This document shows, in pieces, positions 1-8,337 of a DNA stretch of 64,000 bases (the stretch's first letter is position 1; the number at the start of each line of letters is the position of its first letter). Source of the stretch: Numidum massiliense (GTDB lineage Bacteria; Bacillota; Bacilli; Thermoactinomycetales; Novibacillaceae). The position numbers and the translations under genes were made by a program. The stretch spans positions 2,349,758 through 2,413,757 of the forward strand of contig NZ_CTDZ01000009.1 in assembly GCF_001375555.1 (NCBI RefSeq). Reading direction: 5' to 3'. The notes beneath the pieces were generated by a model. That model saw only the letters and a list, made by a program, of their open reading frames with translations, was not told the origin of the DNA and searched no databases.

Positions 1-1
1 C

Positions 2-349
2 AGTACGACGCGGGATTTTTTGCAATGCCACGAATTGCTGGAGGAGTTGTGGGTAGCAGAAGGACGGCAGCATCTGTTTTATCAAGGGTTACTACAAATC
101 GCGACCGCGCTGCATCATTTTAAGAAAGGGAATCTTAAAGGCGCGCGAAAATTGTTTCGCGTTGGGGCGGAAAAAACAGGGCAGTTCCCCGACGAACATC
201 TCGGCATTGATGTCCAGCAATTAACGAAGGATGCGAAAGAATACTACGCAAAAATAACGGTGTACGAGAAGGAGCCGTTTGACTTTTACGTCTTTGACAT
301 CGTGATCCGCGACCGCGAACTCGAGGCGCTAGTAGCAGCGGTCAAATAA
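2..349 (+). CDS. DUF309 domain protein, 5' end outside window
   Basis: This is the C-terminal part of a small DUF309-family protein; the reading frame is open back to the first bases of the window, so the true start lies upstream. The visible sequence keeps the family hallmark CHELLEELW, followed by an FYQGLLQIATALHHF helix and a basic GARKLF stretch. Family members are small all-helical proteins of unknown biochemical function, common in Bacillales. A TTG at position 20 could serve as a start but would remove residues (RDFLQ) that align with the family, so truncation by the window edge is the better reading. It converges on trpB. Function cannot be stated beyond family membership. Confidence 0.8.
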   Translation, partial: STTRDFLQCHELLEELWVAEGRQHLFYQGLLQIATALHHFKKGNLKGARKLFRVGAEKTGQFPDEHLGIDVQQLTKDAKEYYAKITVYEKEPFDFYVFDIVIRDRELEALVAAVK

Positions 350-370
350 GGACAAATAAGTATACAGATG

Positions 371-399
371 AAAAAACCCCCTCCAATCAACTGAGGGGG
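371..399 (-). terminator. Intrinsic terminator of trpB
   Basis: A seven-base-pair G/C stem (CCCCCTC at 377-383 with GAGGGGG at 393-399) is followed on the minus strand by six T residues (371-376). It lies between the convergent DUF309 gene and trpB and serves trpB. Confidence 0.85.
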
Positions 400-441
400 C
401 AAAACGAACCTTTCATTTATCGTATATTCTCACCCATGTAA

Positions 442-1629
442 TTACCGCTGCACAAGATCAAACACTTGTTGCACATCTTTATCGCCACGGCCGGACAAGT
501 TGACGATGACAATTTGCTCGCGATCCATTTGCGGCGCCACTTTCATCGCGTAAGCGACGGCGTGTGCGCTTTCCAACGCGGGAATAATGCCTTCCGCTTT
601 CGAAAGTACTTGGAACGCGTTTAGCGCCTCTTCGTCTGTCACGGTCACATAGTCCGCGCGGCCGCTCGCTTTGTAGTAACTGTGTTCCGGGCCTACACCG
701 GGATAGTCGAGCCCGGCGGCAATGGAGTGGGTCGGTTGAATTGCCCCGTCATCGTCTTTCATCACGTAACATTTGAAACCGTGGATTTCACCCGGACCAC
801 CGTACGTGATTGGCGCGGCGTGTTCACCGCGTGCACTGCCTCTTCCACCTGGTTCTACACCGACGATTTTGACTGTTTCGTCCTGCACAAACGGGGAAAA
901 TAACCCGATGGCGTTACTGCCGCCGCCGACGCACGCGGTGATGAGGTCCGGTAAACGCCCTTCCTGCTCCAACAGTTGTGTCCGCGCTTCCCGCCCAATT
1001 ATCGATTGGAAGTGGCGGACAATCGTCGGGTAAGGGTGGGGCCCGACGGCCGAACCGAGCAGGTAGAACGTGTTCTCGTAATTCGCCATCAAGTCACCGA
1101 GCGCCGCGTCGACAGCGTCCTTCAATGTGCGTGTCCCTGTAGTAACCGGGACGACTTTCGCGCCGAGAAGTTCCATGCGGAACACGTTCAACGCCTGCCG
1201 CTTTGTGTCCTCTTCACCCATGTAAATGACACAGTCAATGCCGAACATGGCGCATCCCGTCGCCGTCGCGACGCCGTGCTGTCCCGCACCTGTCTCAGCG
1301 ATGATCCGCTTGGCGCCCATCCGTTTGGCCAACAACACTTGCCCCATCACATTGTTTATTTTGTGTGAGCCAGTATGATTTAACTCTTCCCGTTTCAAAT
1401 AAATTTTTGCGCCGCCCAACGCATCTGTTAGGCGCTCGGCGAAATATAACGGGCTCGGTCTCCCGACGAACTCGCGCAAATAGTGGTCTAACTCCTGCCG
1501 AAAGTCAGGATCGTCCTTGTACGTTTGAAACGCCTCGTCTAACCGATCGAGGACTCCCTGCAGTTGTTCCGGGACAAAACTTCCACCAAAATCACCAAAA
1601 AAACCTACTTTAGTCTGTGCCAAGCTCAT
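442..1629 (-). CDS. trpB: Tryptophan synthase beta subunit
   Basis: TrpB catalyses the PLP-dependent condensation of indole with L-serine to tryptophan, normally in an alpha2-beta2 complex with TrpA in the cytoplasm. The 395-residue product has the normal length. The PLP lysine lies in HTGSHKINN (about residue 90), the phosphate-binding loop is GGGSNAIG, and the substrate motif ETGAGQHG is intact. The start ATG has an AGGAGAG Shine-Dalgarno nine bases upstream. It is an isolated gene: no trpA, trpF or trpC lies nearby, so it is either detached from the trp operon or a second copy used to salvage indole. It is of the TrpB1 type by length and motifs. No TRAP-site array or T-box was seen in its leader. 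Confidence 0.93.
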   Translation of the reverse strand: MSLAQTKVGFFGDFGGSFVPEQLQGVLDRLDEAFQTYKDDPDFRQELDHYLREFVGRPSPLYFAERLTDALGGAKIYLKREELNHTGSHKINNVMGQVLLAKRMGAKRIIAETGAGQHGVATATGCAMFGIDCVIYMGEEDTKRQALNVFRMELLGAKVVPVTTGTRTLKDAVDAALGDLMANYENTFYLLGSAVGPHPYPTIVRHFQSIIGREARTQLLEQEGRLPDLITACVGGGSNAIGLFSPFVQDETVKIVGVEPGGRGSARGEHAAPITYGGPGEIHGFKCYVMKDDDGAIQPTHSIAAGLDYPGVGPEHSYYKASGRADYVTVTDEEALNAFQVLSKAEGIIPALESAHAVAYAMKVAPQMDREQIVIVNLSGRGDKDVQQVFDLVQR

Positions 1630-2100
1630 CTCAGCTCACTCTCCTCAGCTCGTATAAATTGTACGCTTGCTAGTATATCCTATATATTAGTACAACCGCG
1701 TGACGATTGCTACCTTATTTTTTCGTGTGAATATGCTTCACACTAATTCGTAAAAACATAATACGTAAAACCGGAATACGTACAATGACGAATTACTTTT
1801 TCTTCCATGTTGCAAACAAGCAAGCAATGTAAAACATCGCCACGGGTACGGGTACATAACTGGCAGGAACTTTGACAACAACTATAAATGGATATCACCT
1901 TAAACCCTCGATGTTTAGAAAATGTATAGTTACACATTGTAAAATGGATTTAAGTAACCTCTTGGTAGTAAATATATAGTTTGTAATAACACTTTTAAGT
2001 TCACTATAGTGTACAACTTCATATGAAAAGATCGACATGATGCGTGGTGAAGAGCAGATACCGTCACATATCACAAAATACTAATAGGTGGGATCATATT
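1630..2100. other. Intergenic region between divergent trpB and sinR-like gene
   Basis: This stretch of about 470 bases is AT-rich and holds the upstream regions of two divergent genes. The only supported elements are the trpB ribosome site (about 1639-1646) and the promoter-like element before the SinR-like gene at 1981-2011. A short open frame on the minus strand (1743-1937) has no convincing ribosome site and an odd, Cys-rich composition, so it is not called a gene. Confidence 0.6.
1981..2011 (+). promoter_or_regulatory. Candidate promoter with palindrome over the -10 box
   Basis: TTGTAA (1981-1986) and TATAGT (2005-2010) are separated by 18 bases and resemble a sigma-A promoter. The -10 box sits inside the perfect ten-base palindrome CACTATAGTG (2002-2011), a natural place for autorepression by the helix-turn-helix protein encoded about 90 bases downstream. 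This is a sequence-based inference only. Confidence 0.45.
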
Positions 2101-2448
2101 GTGACACAATCTGTCGGTCAACAAGTAAGAAAACTCCGCGAGCAAAAAAGAATGTCCCTAACCGAGCTATCCGAACGCGCAAATGTCGCCAAATCGTATA
2201 TCAGTTCTTTGGAGCGGGATTTGCAGTCAAACCCATCCATTCAGCTTCTCAAAAAAATTGCGGACGTCCTAAACGTATCGGTCGAGACATTGGTCTATGG
2301 AGATGACGATGGTGGACACTCGCATAGCTCCAGTGAAATTCCAGACGAGTGGAAATATCTTGTCAAGCCCGCAGTCGACTTACAAGTAAGTCCTACTCAA
2401 TTTCTAAGGTTTTTAGAAAAGGAACAGCGGGACGAAGAGCATGAGTAG
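2101..2448 (+). CDS. SinR-like XRE-family transcriptional repressor
   Basis: The 115-residue product matches SinR of Bacillus subtilis in length and layout. SinR represses matrix (eps, tapA) genes and is antagonised by SinI. An N-terminal XRE helix-turn-helix (about residues 7-65) contains ANVAKSYISSLERDLQ, very close to the SinR recognition helix region, followed by NPSIQLLKKIADVLNVSV. The C-terminal segment DEWKYLVKPAVD to FLRFLEKEQ resembles SinR's dimerisation/SinI-binding helices. GTG at 2101 is chosen because AGGTGGG lies eight bases upstream; an in-frame GTG at 2044 has no ribosome site. No sinI lies next to it, so it could equally be an SlrR-like or stand-alone paralogue. The acidic, His/Ser-rich linker after the helix-turn-helix is longer than in SinR. 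Confidence 0.8.
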   Translation: MTQSVGQQVRKLREQKRMSLTELSERANVAKSYISSLERDLQSNPSIQLLKKIADVLNVSVETLVYGDDDGGHSHSSSEIPDEWKYLVKPAVDLQVSPTQFLRFLEKEQRDEEHE

Positions 2449-2553
2449 ACGGCCTAAGACTTGAACAAGAGAACGGCTCGAACGTATGAACAACGATTGA
2501 TCGGAAAAAGAAACAAGGGAAAGAAATGATCTAGGTAGAGGTCGTATTAAAAG

Positions 2554-2585
2554 GTCGACGAGCAGCACCGCTCATCGACTTTTTT
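2554..2585. terminator. Bidirectional intrinsic terminator
   Basis: A ten-base-pair hairpin (2554-2563 with 2570-2579) has one imperfect pair. It is followed by six T on the plus strand and preceded by AAAA, which gives a T run on the minus strand. It separates the convergent sinR-like and SH3 genes and can serve both. Confidence 0.8.
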
Positions 2586-2603
2586 AGATGAAACGCTTTC
2601 TTT

Positions 2604-2945
2604 TCACTCTTTTGTTACAGGCTTAATGAAGGCACAGTTTGCATAAGCTGTTTTCCCATTAAACTTAAAACGATACCAGCCGTTGCTCGTCTTCCCTGTC
2701 ACTTTAATCTTCTTCCCGTAGGTTAGCGTGCCTAGTTCTTCATAAGTTGTGTCAGCACCTGATCGCACCTTAAGAACACCTACCGCCACCGTATACTCGC
2801 CACTCACTTTCCTTGTAGTAACGTTGTTTTCCTCAGATGCTACTTGTACCGACTGCATCGGTAAAGGAATAGTTGCGAGCGACCCTAGTTCGCCACCAAT
2901 AAGGAAAAGGGACGATAGCAATACGACCATACCTTTCGGTTTCAC
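2604..2945 (-). CDS. Secreted bacterial SH3-domain protein
   Basis: The 113-residue protein starts with a Sec-type signal peptide (MKPKG, then a hydrophobic stretch to about residue 25). After a short Ser/Val/Glu-rich linker it carries one bacterial SH3 (SH3b) domain, about residues 50-110, with the typical TVAVGVLKVRSGADT opening, a GTLTYGKKIKVTG strand and a GWYRFKFNGKTAYA core. SH3b domains usually bind peptidoglycan or cell-wall peptides, so a role at the wall is likely. No catalytic domain is attached, so it is a binding module only. The GTG start has AGGGGTG seven to eight bases upstream. Its precise role is unknown. Confidence 0.75.
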   Translation of the reverse strand: MKPKGMVVLLSSLFLIGGELGSLATIPLPMQSVQVASEENNVTTRKVSGEYTVAVGVLKVRSGADTTYEELGTLTYGKKIKVTGKTSNGWYRFKFNGKTAYANCAFIKPVTKE

Positions 2946-3298
2946 AGTAACACCCCTATAATTTCGGTTTCATGTTTAAATGGGTACGACTACTATGTAA
3001 ACTATTTCATACACTATTATCTACTAATCACCCCTACAGTTCTACATAAAACGGAAAAAGTTGAAATTCTGCCACGAAAACGATCTACCTTTGCTACTTG
3101 CAGTATTCTTCCTTAATGGATGACCATATAAAAAGGCCGTCCCCTAGAATATCATACATCTTGGAAACTGGCCTCACTCGTAATCATTCGTTTACTTTTT
3201 CTCTGCACATGAATAATCTGGCAAAAGGGCTAGCAGACCTGCAATCTGGAATTGGTGACTTACTCGCGAAAACAGCCTTGCCTTGGAATGTCTATGTT
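2946..3298. other. Intergenic stretch with no supported gene
   Basis: About 350 bases between the SH3 gene and the end of the truncated response regulator. Short overlapping open frames occur, but none has a ribosome site or recognisable sequence. It probably contains the eroded 3' part of the response-regulator gene, although no effector-domain remnant could be read in any frame. Confidence 0.5.
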
Positions 3299-3841
3299 TT
3301 ACCTCTTCTTCCATTGCTTATACCATTTAGTTATACAATCACTTGGCGGAAACAGCTCCTGTGCCCTTGCCGTTCGCCAACGGATCATTTCTGCGAGTTC
3401 ATTTTCCGCTTGTACCGTTAACTGTCTACATACGTTGACGCGAATCGGTTCATCTTGCGGACGTTGTCTGTTCTTTTTTGTGCGCAGATGTTCTTCAATA
3501 CGTGCAATTGTTTTTCGCAAACGGTCACTGCGGACTGGTTTTACTAAGTAGTCTAACGCGTTGACTTCAAAAGCGTGTACCGCATACTCATCGCACGCCG
3601 TAACAAAGACGACCGTGACATCTGGCTTTCTTGCCAAAATCTGCTCTGCTAGTTGAAGACCATTCATTTTCGGTAAATTAATATCTAAAAAAACAACATC
3701 TACCGCTTTCTCGATAGTTTTTTCTTTCCCGACAAACGGGTCAATATATTTCCCGACAACTTCTATGTTACTGATCTTTGCGAGATGACGTTCTAGGTAA
3801 TCCAAGGCGTGTGGTTCATCGTCTACCAGGATCGCATTCAT
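3299..3841 (-). pseudogene. Response regulator truncated in its DNA-binding domain
   Basis: Residues 1-120 form a complete CheY-type receiver domain: acidic pair in LVDDEPHA, phospho-acceptor Asp in VVFLDINLPKMNG, Thr in VVFVTACDEYA, and Lys in DYLVKPV. After a basic linker, the motif IRWRTARAQELF is characteristic of the start of the winged-helix domain in response regulators that carry a SARP/BTAD-type activator domain, which are usually about 370 residues or more. Here the frame ends about 20 residues later in unrelated sequence, so the DNA-binding and BTAD regions are missing. The start chosen (ATG 3841) has AGGGGCG eight bases upstream. No sensor kinase is adjacent. It could still make a stand-alone receiver protein. 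Confidence 0.6.
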
Positions 3842-3963
3842 TGCCATCGCCCCTAAATAGAAATTTCTCTCTTCTCTGATACTAATTCTGAAACATGTGT
3901 GTCCATTAGTTCACACTCAAGGTGTTATAAAAAAGTTCAAGCCAAAGGAAAGACTCACTACCT

Positions 3964-4390
3964 TCAGCCGGGATGGACGTTTAGCTCAGGAGAATAAACG
4001 ACATCAACATTTTTTACTATTCGAAACCCGAATGGGGCGATAATTGTGTTTATGTTATTGATCCACAAGGTACGCATAAGCGTTACGGATAATACCAAGT
4101 AGCTACACGGGTAACACGTCGACAACGTTAACACTTCTCCCCCACCGACGATCTCCGCCTCACGCATTTCGTATTTAAATTTTGGCTCATTGCCCCTGGG
4201 ATACACGGTCGAAGAATAATGTTCCACACCTTTCTCCAACATTTTCTCTTCCGTTCCTTCGACAATCGGTAACGTTGACGTCCTGTTCGCCCGGCTTTTT
4301 TTGCCCCGAGTTGTTCTGCTTGTGCCAAATATGTTTGATATAGCCTTCTGTCGTATTTTCAATCCGAAAGTGGTCATGAAATTGCCGCAA
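3964..4390 (-). pseudogene. Degenerate coding remnant, unidentified
   Basis: Overlapping minus-strand frames of 60-140 codons switch into one another here (for example one frame reads HDHFRIENTTEGYIKHIW, then another continues), as expected for a decayed gene with indels. None has a ribosome site and no family could be recognised. The call rests only on protein-like composition and on the lack of any intact gene in this stretch. Confidence 0.25.
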
Positions 4391-4569
4391 CGTTTTTCTT
4401 ATGTGATAAATCGTCTGCGACGCCCATGCTGGGCGTTACCACAAAAAGGAGCTACGACAGAAAGTTAATAAAAGCTGACGTTCTGCCGCAGCCCCTGTTC
4501 GAATTCTGTATAGGGGTTTAATTCGCCGTTTTTCGTAAGTGCATAAACAAACGTTGTGCTATTCGTCTA

Positions 4570-5011
4570 TTATTCACCAAGTAATGTCAGTAAGTAGTCC
4601 TTCATGTCGACGAGGCGATTGTGCCGCGGTTTAACCGTTGTACCGCCGACGATGAGCGGAACGACCATCTCTTGCTCCCCCGCGGCTACCGCCCCCGACG
4701 TGCGTCGGCGCTGATTGGTATTTAAATACAAACCCCGGTTTAGCCGTGATGGCGAGGACGGGAATTTGCTGTGCATGGACAGCACCGTAAAGTTGCCGAA
4801 ACACATCGACATATTCCCCGAATACCCACTGCCCGCCTTGTTGCTTCAGATCGAGCAAGTCGGGGTCACCCGTCAGCTCCCAGAATGCAAGATTAAATGC
4901 AACAAGCCTGCAGAAAAGAAGACTTCTTTTTTCCTGCAGGCTTGAGATAGGTCTTGTATCTCGTCCCATATTAAAAGAGTACGTACGGTATACTTGCCGC
5001 GTACGTTGCAT
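4570..5011 (-). pseudogene. Frameshifted gene remnant, unidentified
   Basis: Two minus-strand frames look like parts of one broken protein. The upstream frame contains FWELTGDPDLLDLKQQG and QIPVLAITAKPGFVFKYQ. Near 4700-4730 the sensible reading moves into a second frame ending in EMVVPLIVGGTTVKPRHNRL and MKDYLLTLLGE, a plausible native C terminus. A frameshift near 4720 would join them. The 5' end is interrupted by the 40-base inverted repeat at 4904-4943. The tail loosely resembles those of alkaline-phosphatase-superfamily enzymes, but this is not enough to name a function. Confidence 0.35.
4904..4943. repeat. Long near-perfect inverted repeat
   Basis: AAGCCTGCAG (4904-4913) pairs with CTGCAGGCTT (4934-4943), and the inner arms AAAAGAAG and CTTCTTTT (4914-4921, 4923-4930) extend the stem with a three-base bulge. 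There is no T run outside the stem, so it is not a typical terminator. It sits inside the decayed gene at 4570-5011. Confidence 0.6.
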
Positions 5012-5156
5012 TAATTTAACTTCGGGTTACTGTATGCTACCTATCTTAGAAGTACCCCTCAATTCATCGAGTGAAGAGCATCTCCGTACCAAACAGTTTA
5101 GGTACGCCTCCTCCTCCCACTAATTAGTCTAAGAGCGTCTACTAACCTATTTGCTA

Positions 5157-7451
5157 CTATTGCCTAATGAGTGGCACCTTGACCCCTGCAGCCCGGTTCA
5201 CCTTATACACGCGACCGTCGATCGCTACGTTAAGCCGCTCCCCCTCCACGAGTTGAATGGACATCTCTTTCTCCGTCACGGTTACGCGCAACAAATTCCC
5301 TTCGTACATCAGATTAAAGGCATACGACTGCCATTCGCGCGGTAGCATTGGTGCAAAAGAAATTCCCGTCTCTTTCAGGCGGAGACCAGCGAAACCGAAG
5401 ACGATCGCCAACCACGTCCCGCCCATGTTCGCCATGTGCAGGCCGTCTTTCGTATTGCCGTGCAAATTATCCAAATCGAGGCGTGCCGTTTCCGTAAAGT
5501 AACGATACGCTTTCTCCTCGTAACCGACTTTCGCCGCCATCATGCTGTACACGCACGAGGAGAGGGAGGAATCGTGCGTCGTAATTTGCTCGTAGTAATC
5601 GTACGAGTTTTTGATGACAGCAAAGGGTTGTTCATCTTCCAACAGGAAGTGAGCGAGCACTGTGTCCGCTTGCTTACATACTTGATGGCGGTAAAGCGTC
5701 AACGGATGGTAGTGTAGGAGTAGCGGATAGTTCTCCTTAGGCGTATTGGCAAAATCCCATACCGCCTTTTGCAAAAAGGTATCGTCTTGCGGATTGATGC
5801 CTCGCTCGGGGTCGTACGGTAAATACATCCGTTCTGCCGCCTGCTGCCAGGTGGACACTTCGGCGGGCGTAAGCTTGATCCGCCGAGCCAAGGCGCGTAA
5901 CGGCTCCTCCGCCTTTTCTTGCAAAAGGGCATACACTTTCGCCGCCCACGTCAAATTGTACTTCGCCATTGCATTCGTGTAGTAGTTGTTGTTCACGATA
6001 CACGTGTATTCGTCCGGTCCGGTTACAGCATCAATTTTGAACGCGCCGTCCTGCTCGTGGCCGACGTCGAGCCAGAGGCGCGCCGTCTCAAACAGTACTT
6101 CCGCCCCGTATTTTACTAAAAAATCGACGTCTTTCGTCGCCAAATAATATTGCACATAACTGTAGGCGACATCTCCACTAATGTGGTACTGCGCGCTGCC
6201 AGCCGGATAGTAGGCGGAACATTCGCTGCCGGCGATCGTGCGCCACGGGTAAAGGGCGCCTTGCTTATGCCCCATTTCTCGTGCTCGCGCCCGCGCTGCC
6301 TTGAGAATCGTATGTCGGTATAGGAGCAAATGCTTCGCTAATTCGGGGTTCGTGAGCGAAAAAACGGGTAACATATATATTTCCGTGTCCCAAAAATAAT
6401 GTCCTTCGTACCCTTCGCCGGAGAGGCCTTTAGCCGCGATGTTCGCGTGTCGGTCGCGTCCGACCGCCTGCAGCAAGTGATACAAATTAAAGCGAATTGC
6501 TTCCTGCAACTTGGCCTCGCCGTTAATTTGTACGTCAGTCGTCTGCCAGAAGCGACGCAAGTAAGCTGCCTGCGCCTCAGCCGCCTCTTTAAACGTGTAC
6601 GCCTTCAGCCCGTCCACAAGTTCGCCTGCTCTGGCTAGCGGCTGCTCCCCGTGTCGCAACGTATCAGTGAACACATTTTTTTTCGTAAAAATGACGGTTT
6701 GCGTAAGGTCACACGTAAACACCGCTTGCACGGCAGTGTCCGTCACGGCATCCTCTCGCTCAAAAGGAACACTCAGGTCGCAAGCGACGGCACACGCCGT
6801 CTGCAGTTTCGACCGCTCTGTCACTGCTTCCGCGAACATCGTTCCATTCCTATGTCCCGCGCGCGTCACAGTCAGCCGCTTCGCGTCGCCAGTCGCGACA
6901 CGCGGGTCGTTTTTTGCTGTATAATTTTCTACATCGCCGTTAACTTCTACGGTCAATTGCAAGGTGCCGTAAAAATTGACCGGTTCAACTGTCACTTCTT
7001 GCAGGAACAGCTCCCGCTTCGTAAACGAAACGAGCCGTTTAAACGTTAGCTTCACTTCTTTACCGCGCGGCGAACGCCAATGCAGGCGTCGTTCGCTCAC
7101 CCCTTGGTCCAAGCGCAGCACCCGTTCATACGCGAGCACCTCTCCCGCGAACAGTGACACTTCCTCTGCGCTCTCTTCTTCAACGAGGGCAATCGTAATC
7201 GTTTGCGCATCGATGACGTTGAGTAGTTTTTGCTGTGTCACGGGGTAACCGACAAACTTTTCCCCGTAGGCAATGTCGACGGTGTCGTAAAAGGCGTTAA
7301 TGTATGTGCCGCGAATCGACGCCATGCCGTCGCCGTAACCTTCTTCAAAATTTCCGCGCACCCCGAGGTAGCCGTTCGCGAGGGAAAACAAACTTTCTTC
7401 GTTCAGCAGCGCTTGTGGGGATAAGTCGCGCGAATTAACGGTCCAAGACAT
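5157..7451 (-). CDS. Glycoside hydrolase family 65 disaccharide phosphorylase (kojibiose-phosphorylase-like)
   Basis: GH65 phosphorylases cleave alpha-glucosides with inorganic phosphate and inversion, releasing beta-D-glucose 1-phosphate and the second sugar in the cytoplasm. The 764-residue product has the family length and layout: N-terminal super-beta-sandwich with LANGYLGVRGNFEEGYGD, helical linker, (alpha/alpha)6 barrel with GLSGEGYEGHYFWDTE, and a small C-terminal beta-sheet domain. The general acid is the Glu of TGPDEY (about residue 481); phosphate contacts are expected in HDSSLSSC. The substrate-specificity region around ECSAYYPAGSAQYHI resembles kojibiose-type enzymes rather than maltose phosphorylases, from memory of the family, so the exact substrate is inferred. 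AAGGAG precedes the ATG by eight bases. It is the last gene of the sugar operon, 41 bases after the permease gene. Confidence 0.9.
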   Translation of the reverse strand: MSWTVNSRDLSPQALLNEESLFSLANGYLGVRGNFEEGYGDGMASIRGTYINAFYDTVDIAYGEKFVGYPVTQQKLLNVIDAQTITIALVEEESAEEVSLFAGEVLAYERVLRLDQGVSERRLHWRSPRGKEVKLTFKRLVSFTKRELFLQEVTVEPVNFYGTLQLTVEVNGDVENYTAKNDPRVATGDAKRLTVTRAGHRNGTMFAEAVTERSKLQTACAVACDLSVPFEREDAVTDTAVQAVFTCDLTQTVIFTKKNVFTDTLRHGEQPLARAGELVDGLKAYTFKEAAEAQAAYLRRFWQTTDVQINGEAKLQEAIRFNLYHLLQAVGRDRHANIAAKGLSGEGYEGHYFWDTEIYMLPVFSLTNPELAKHLLLYRHTILKAARARAREMGHKQGALYPWRTIAGSECSAYYPAGSAQYHISGDVAYSYVQYYLATKDVDFLVKYGAEVLFETARLWLDVGHEQDGAFKIDAVTGPDEYTCIVNNNYYTNAMAKYNLTWAAKVYALLQEKAEEPLRALARRIKLTPAEVSTWQQAAERMYLPYDPERGINPQDDTFLQKAVWDFANTPKENYPLLLHYHPLTLYRHQVCKQADTVLAHFLLEDEQPFAVIKNSYDYYEQITTHDSSLSSCVYSMMAAKVGYEEKAYRYFTETARLDLDNLHGNTKDGLHMANMGGTWLAIVFGFAGLRLKETGISFAPMLPREWQSYAFNLMYEGNLLRVTVTEKEMSIQLVEGERLNVAIDGRVYKVNRAAGVKVPLIRQ

Positions 7452-7492
7452 TCAAGCCACTCCTTCGATCCAGAGCCACTCCCAGTTGGCTC

Positions 7493-8326
7493 TTATTTTC
7501 CGCCCGTAAAGGAAATCCCTTTTACAAAGTACTTGTTAAAGAAGGTGTACAGGAGCAGGACGGGCAACGTAAACACCATCGATGCGGCCATAATGTAGTT
7601 CCAATAACTGACGAACTGCCCTTTAAACGTGTTGAGTCCGAGTGGCAACGTGAACATAGACGGATCGGACATGACGATTAGCGGGCGCATAAAATCGTTC
7701 CAAAAACCCATAAACACGAAGATCGTTTGCGCTGCTAACGCCGAGCGAGCCAGGGGCAAGACGACGCGGAAAAACGTGCCGATTCTGCTGAGTCCGTCAA
7801 TCTCCGCCGCTTCTTCTAGTTCTTTCGGAAAATTAATAAAGAACTGCCGCATCATAAAAATAAAGGTGGCGTTAATCATTCCCGGTACGATAATCCCTTG
7901 GTACGTGTTCAGCCACCCGAACAGTTTTAAAATTAAGTAGTTCGGGATCATCGTCACTTGCATCGGAATCATTAGCACCGCTAAAATGACGATAAAAAGC
8001 GATTTCTTCCCAGGAAAACTGAGCCGAGCCAAGGCATAACCCGCCATCGAATTGAACAGTAAATTGAGCCCTGTCCCCACGACGGCAATAATCGTACTGT
8101 TCAACAACCAGCGGGGGAACATCCCCTCTTGCAGGAAGATCTGCATATAGTTCTCAAATGTAAATTGCTTCGGGATAAAGGAGATGGAGCCACTCACAAT
8201 TTCCTCTAACGTTTTAAAGGAGGACGACAAGGCCCACAAAAACGGTACGCAAGTGACGACTGCATATAAACCGAGGATCACGTATAAAATTATTTTTCCA
8301 ATGGAAATTTTTTTCTTCTTCTTCAC
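7493..8326 (-). CDS. ABC sugar transporter permease (MalG/MsmG type)
   Basis: One of two integral-membrane subunits of a carbohydrate-uptake (CUT1) ABC importer. The 277-residue protein starts with a lysine-rich cytoplasmic end, has about six membrane segments, and carries the EAA loop EELEEAAEIDGLSRIGTFFR (about residues 170-190) that docks the ATPase. FNKYFVKGISFTGGK at the end is typical of MalG-like subunits. The GTG start has AGGGGGG six bases upstream. It lies 11 bases after the partner permease gene. No ATPase gene lies in the operon; CUT1 systems of Bacillales usually share one MsmX-like ATPase encoded elsewhere, so this one probably does too. Confidence 0.92.
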   Translation of the reverse strand: MKKKKKISIGKIILYVILGLYAVVTCVPFLWALSSSFKTLEEIVSGSISFIPKQFTFENYMQIFLQEGMFPRWLLNSTIIAVVGTGLNLLFNSMAGYALARLSFPGKKSLFIVILAVLMIPMQVTMIPNYLILKLFGWLNTYQGIIVPGMINATFIFMMRQFFINFPKELEEAAEIDGLSRIGTFFRVVLPLARSALAAQTIFVFMGFWNDFMRPLIVMSDPSMFTLPLGLNTFKGQFVSYWNYIMAASMVFTLPVLLLYTFFNKYFVKGISFTGGK

Positions 8327-8337
8327 GACGATCCCCC

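Noticed and set aside
1743-1937. 64-codon minus-strand frame upstream of trpB
   Set aside because: No ribosome site, Cys-rich improbable composition, AT-rich promoter-like DNA.
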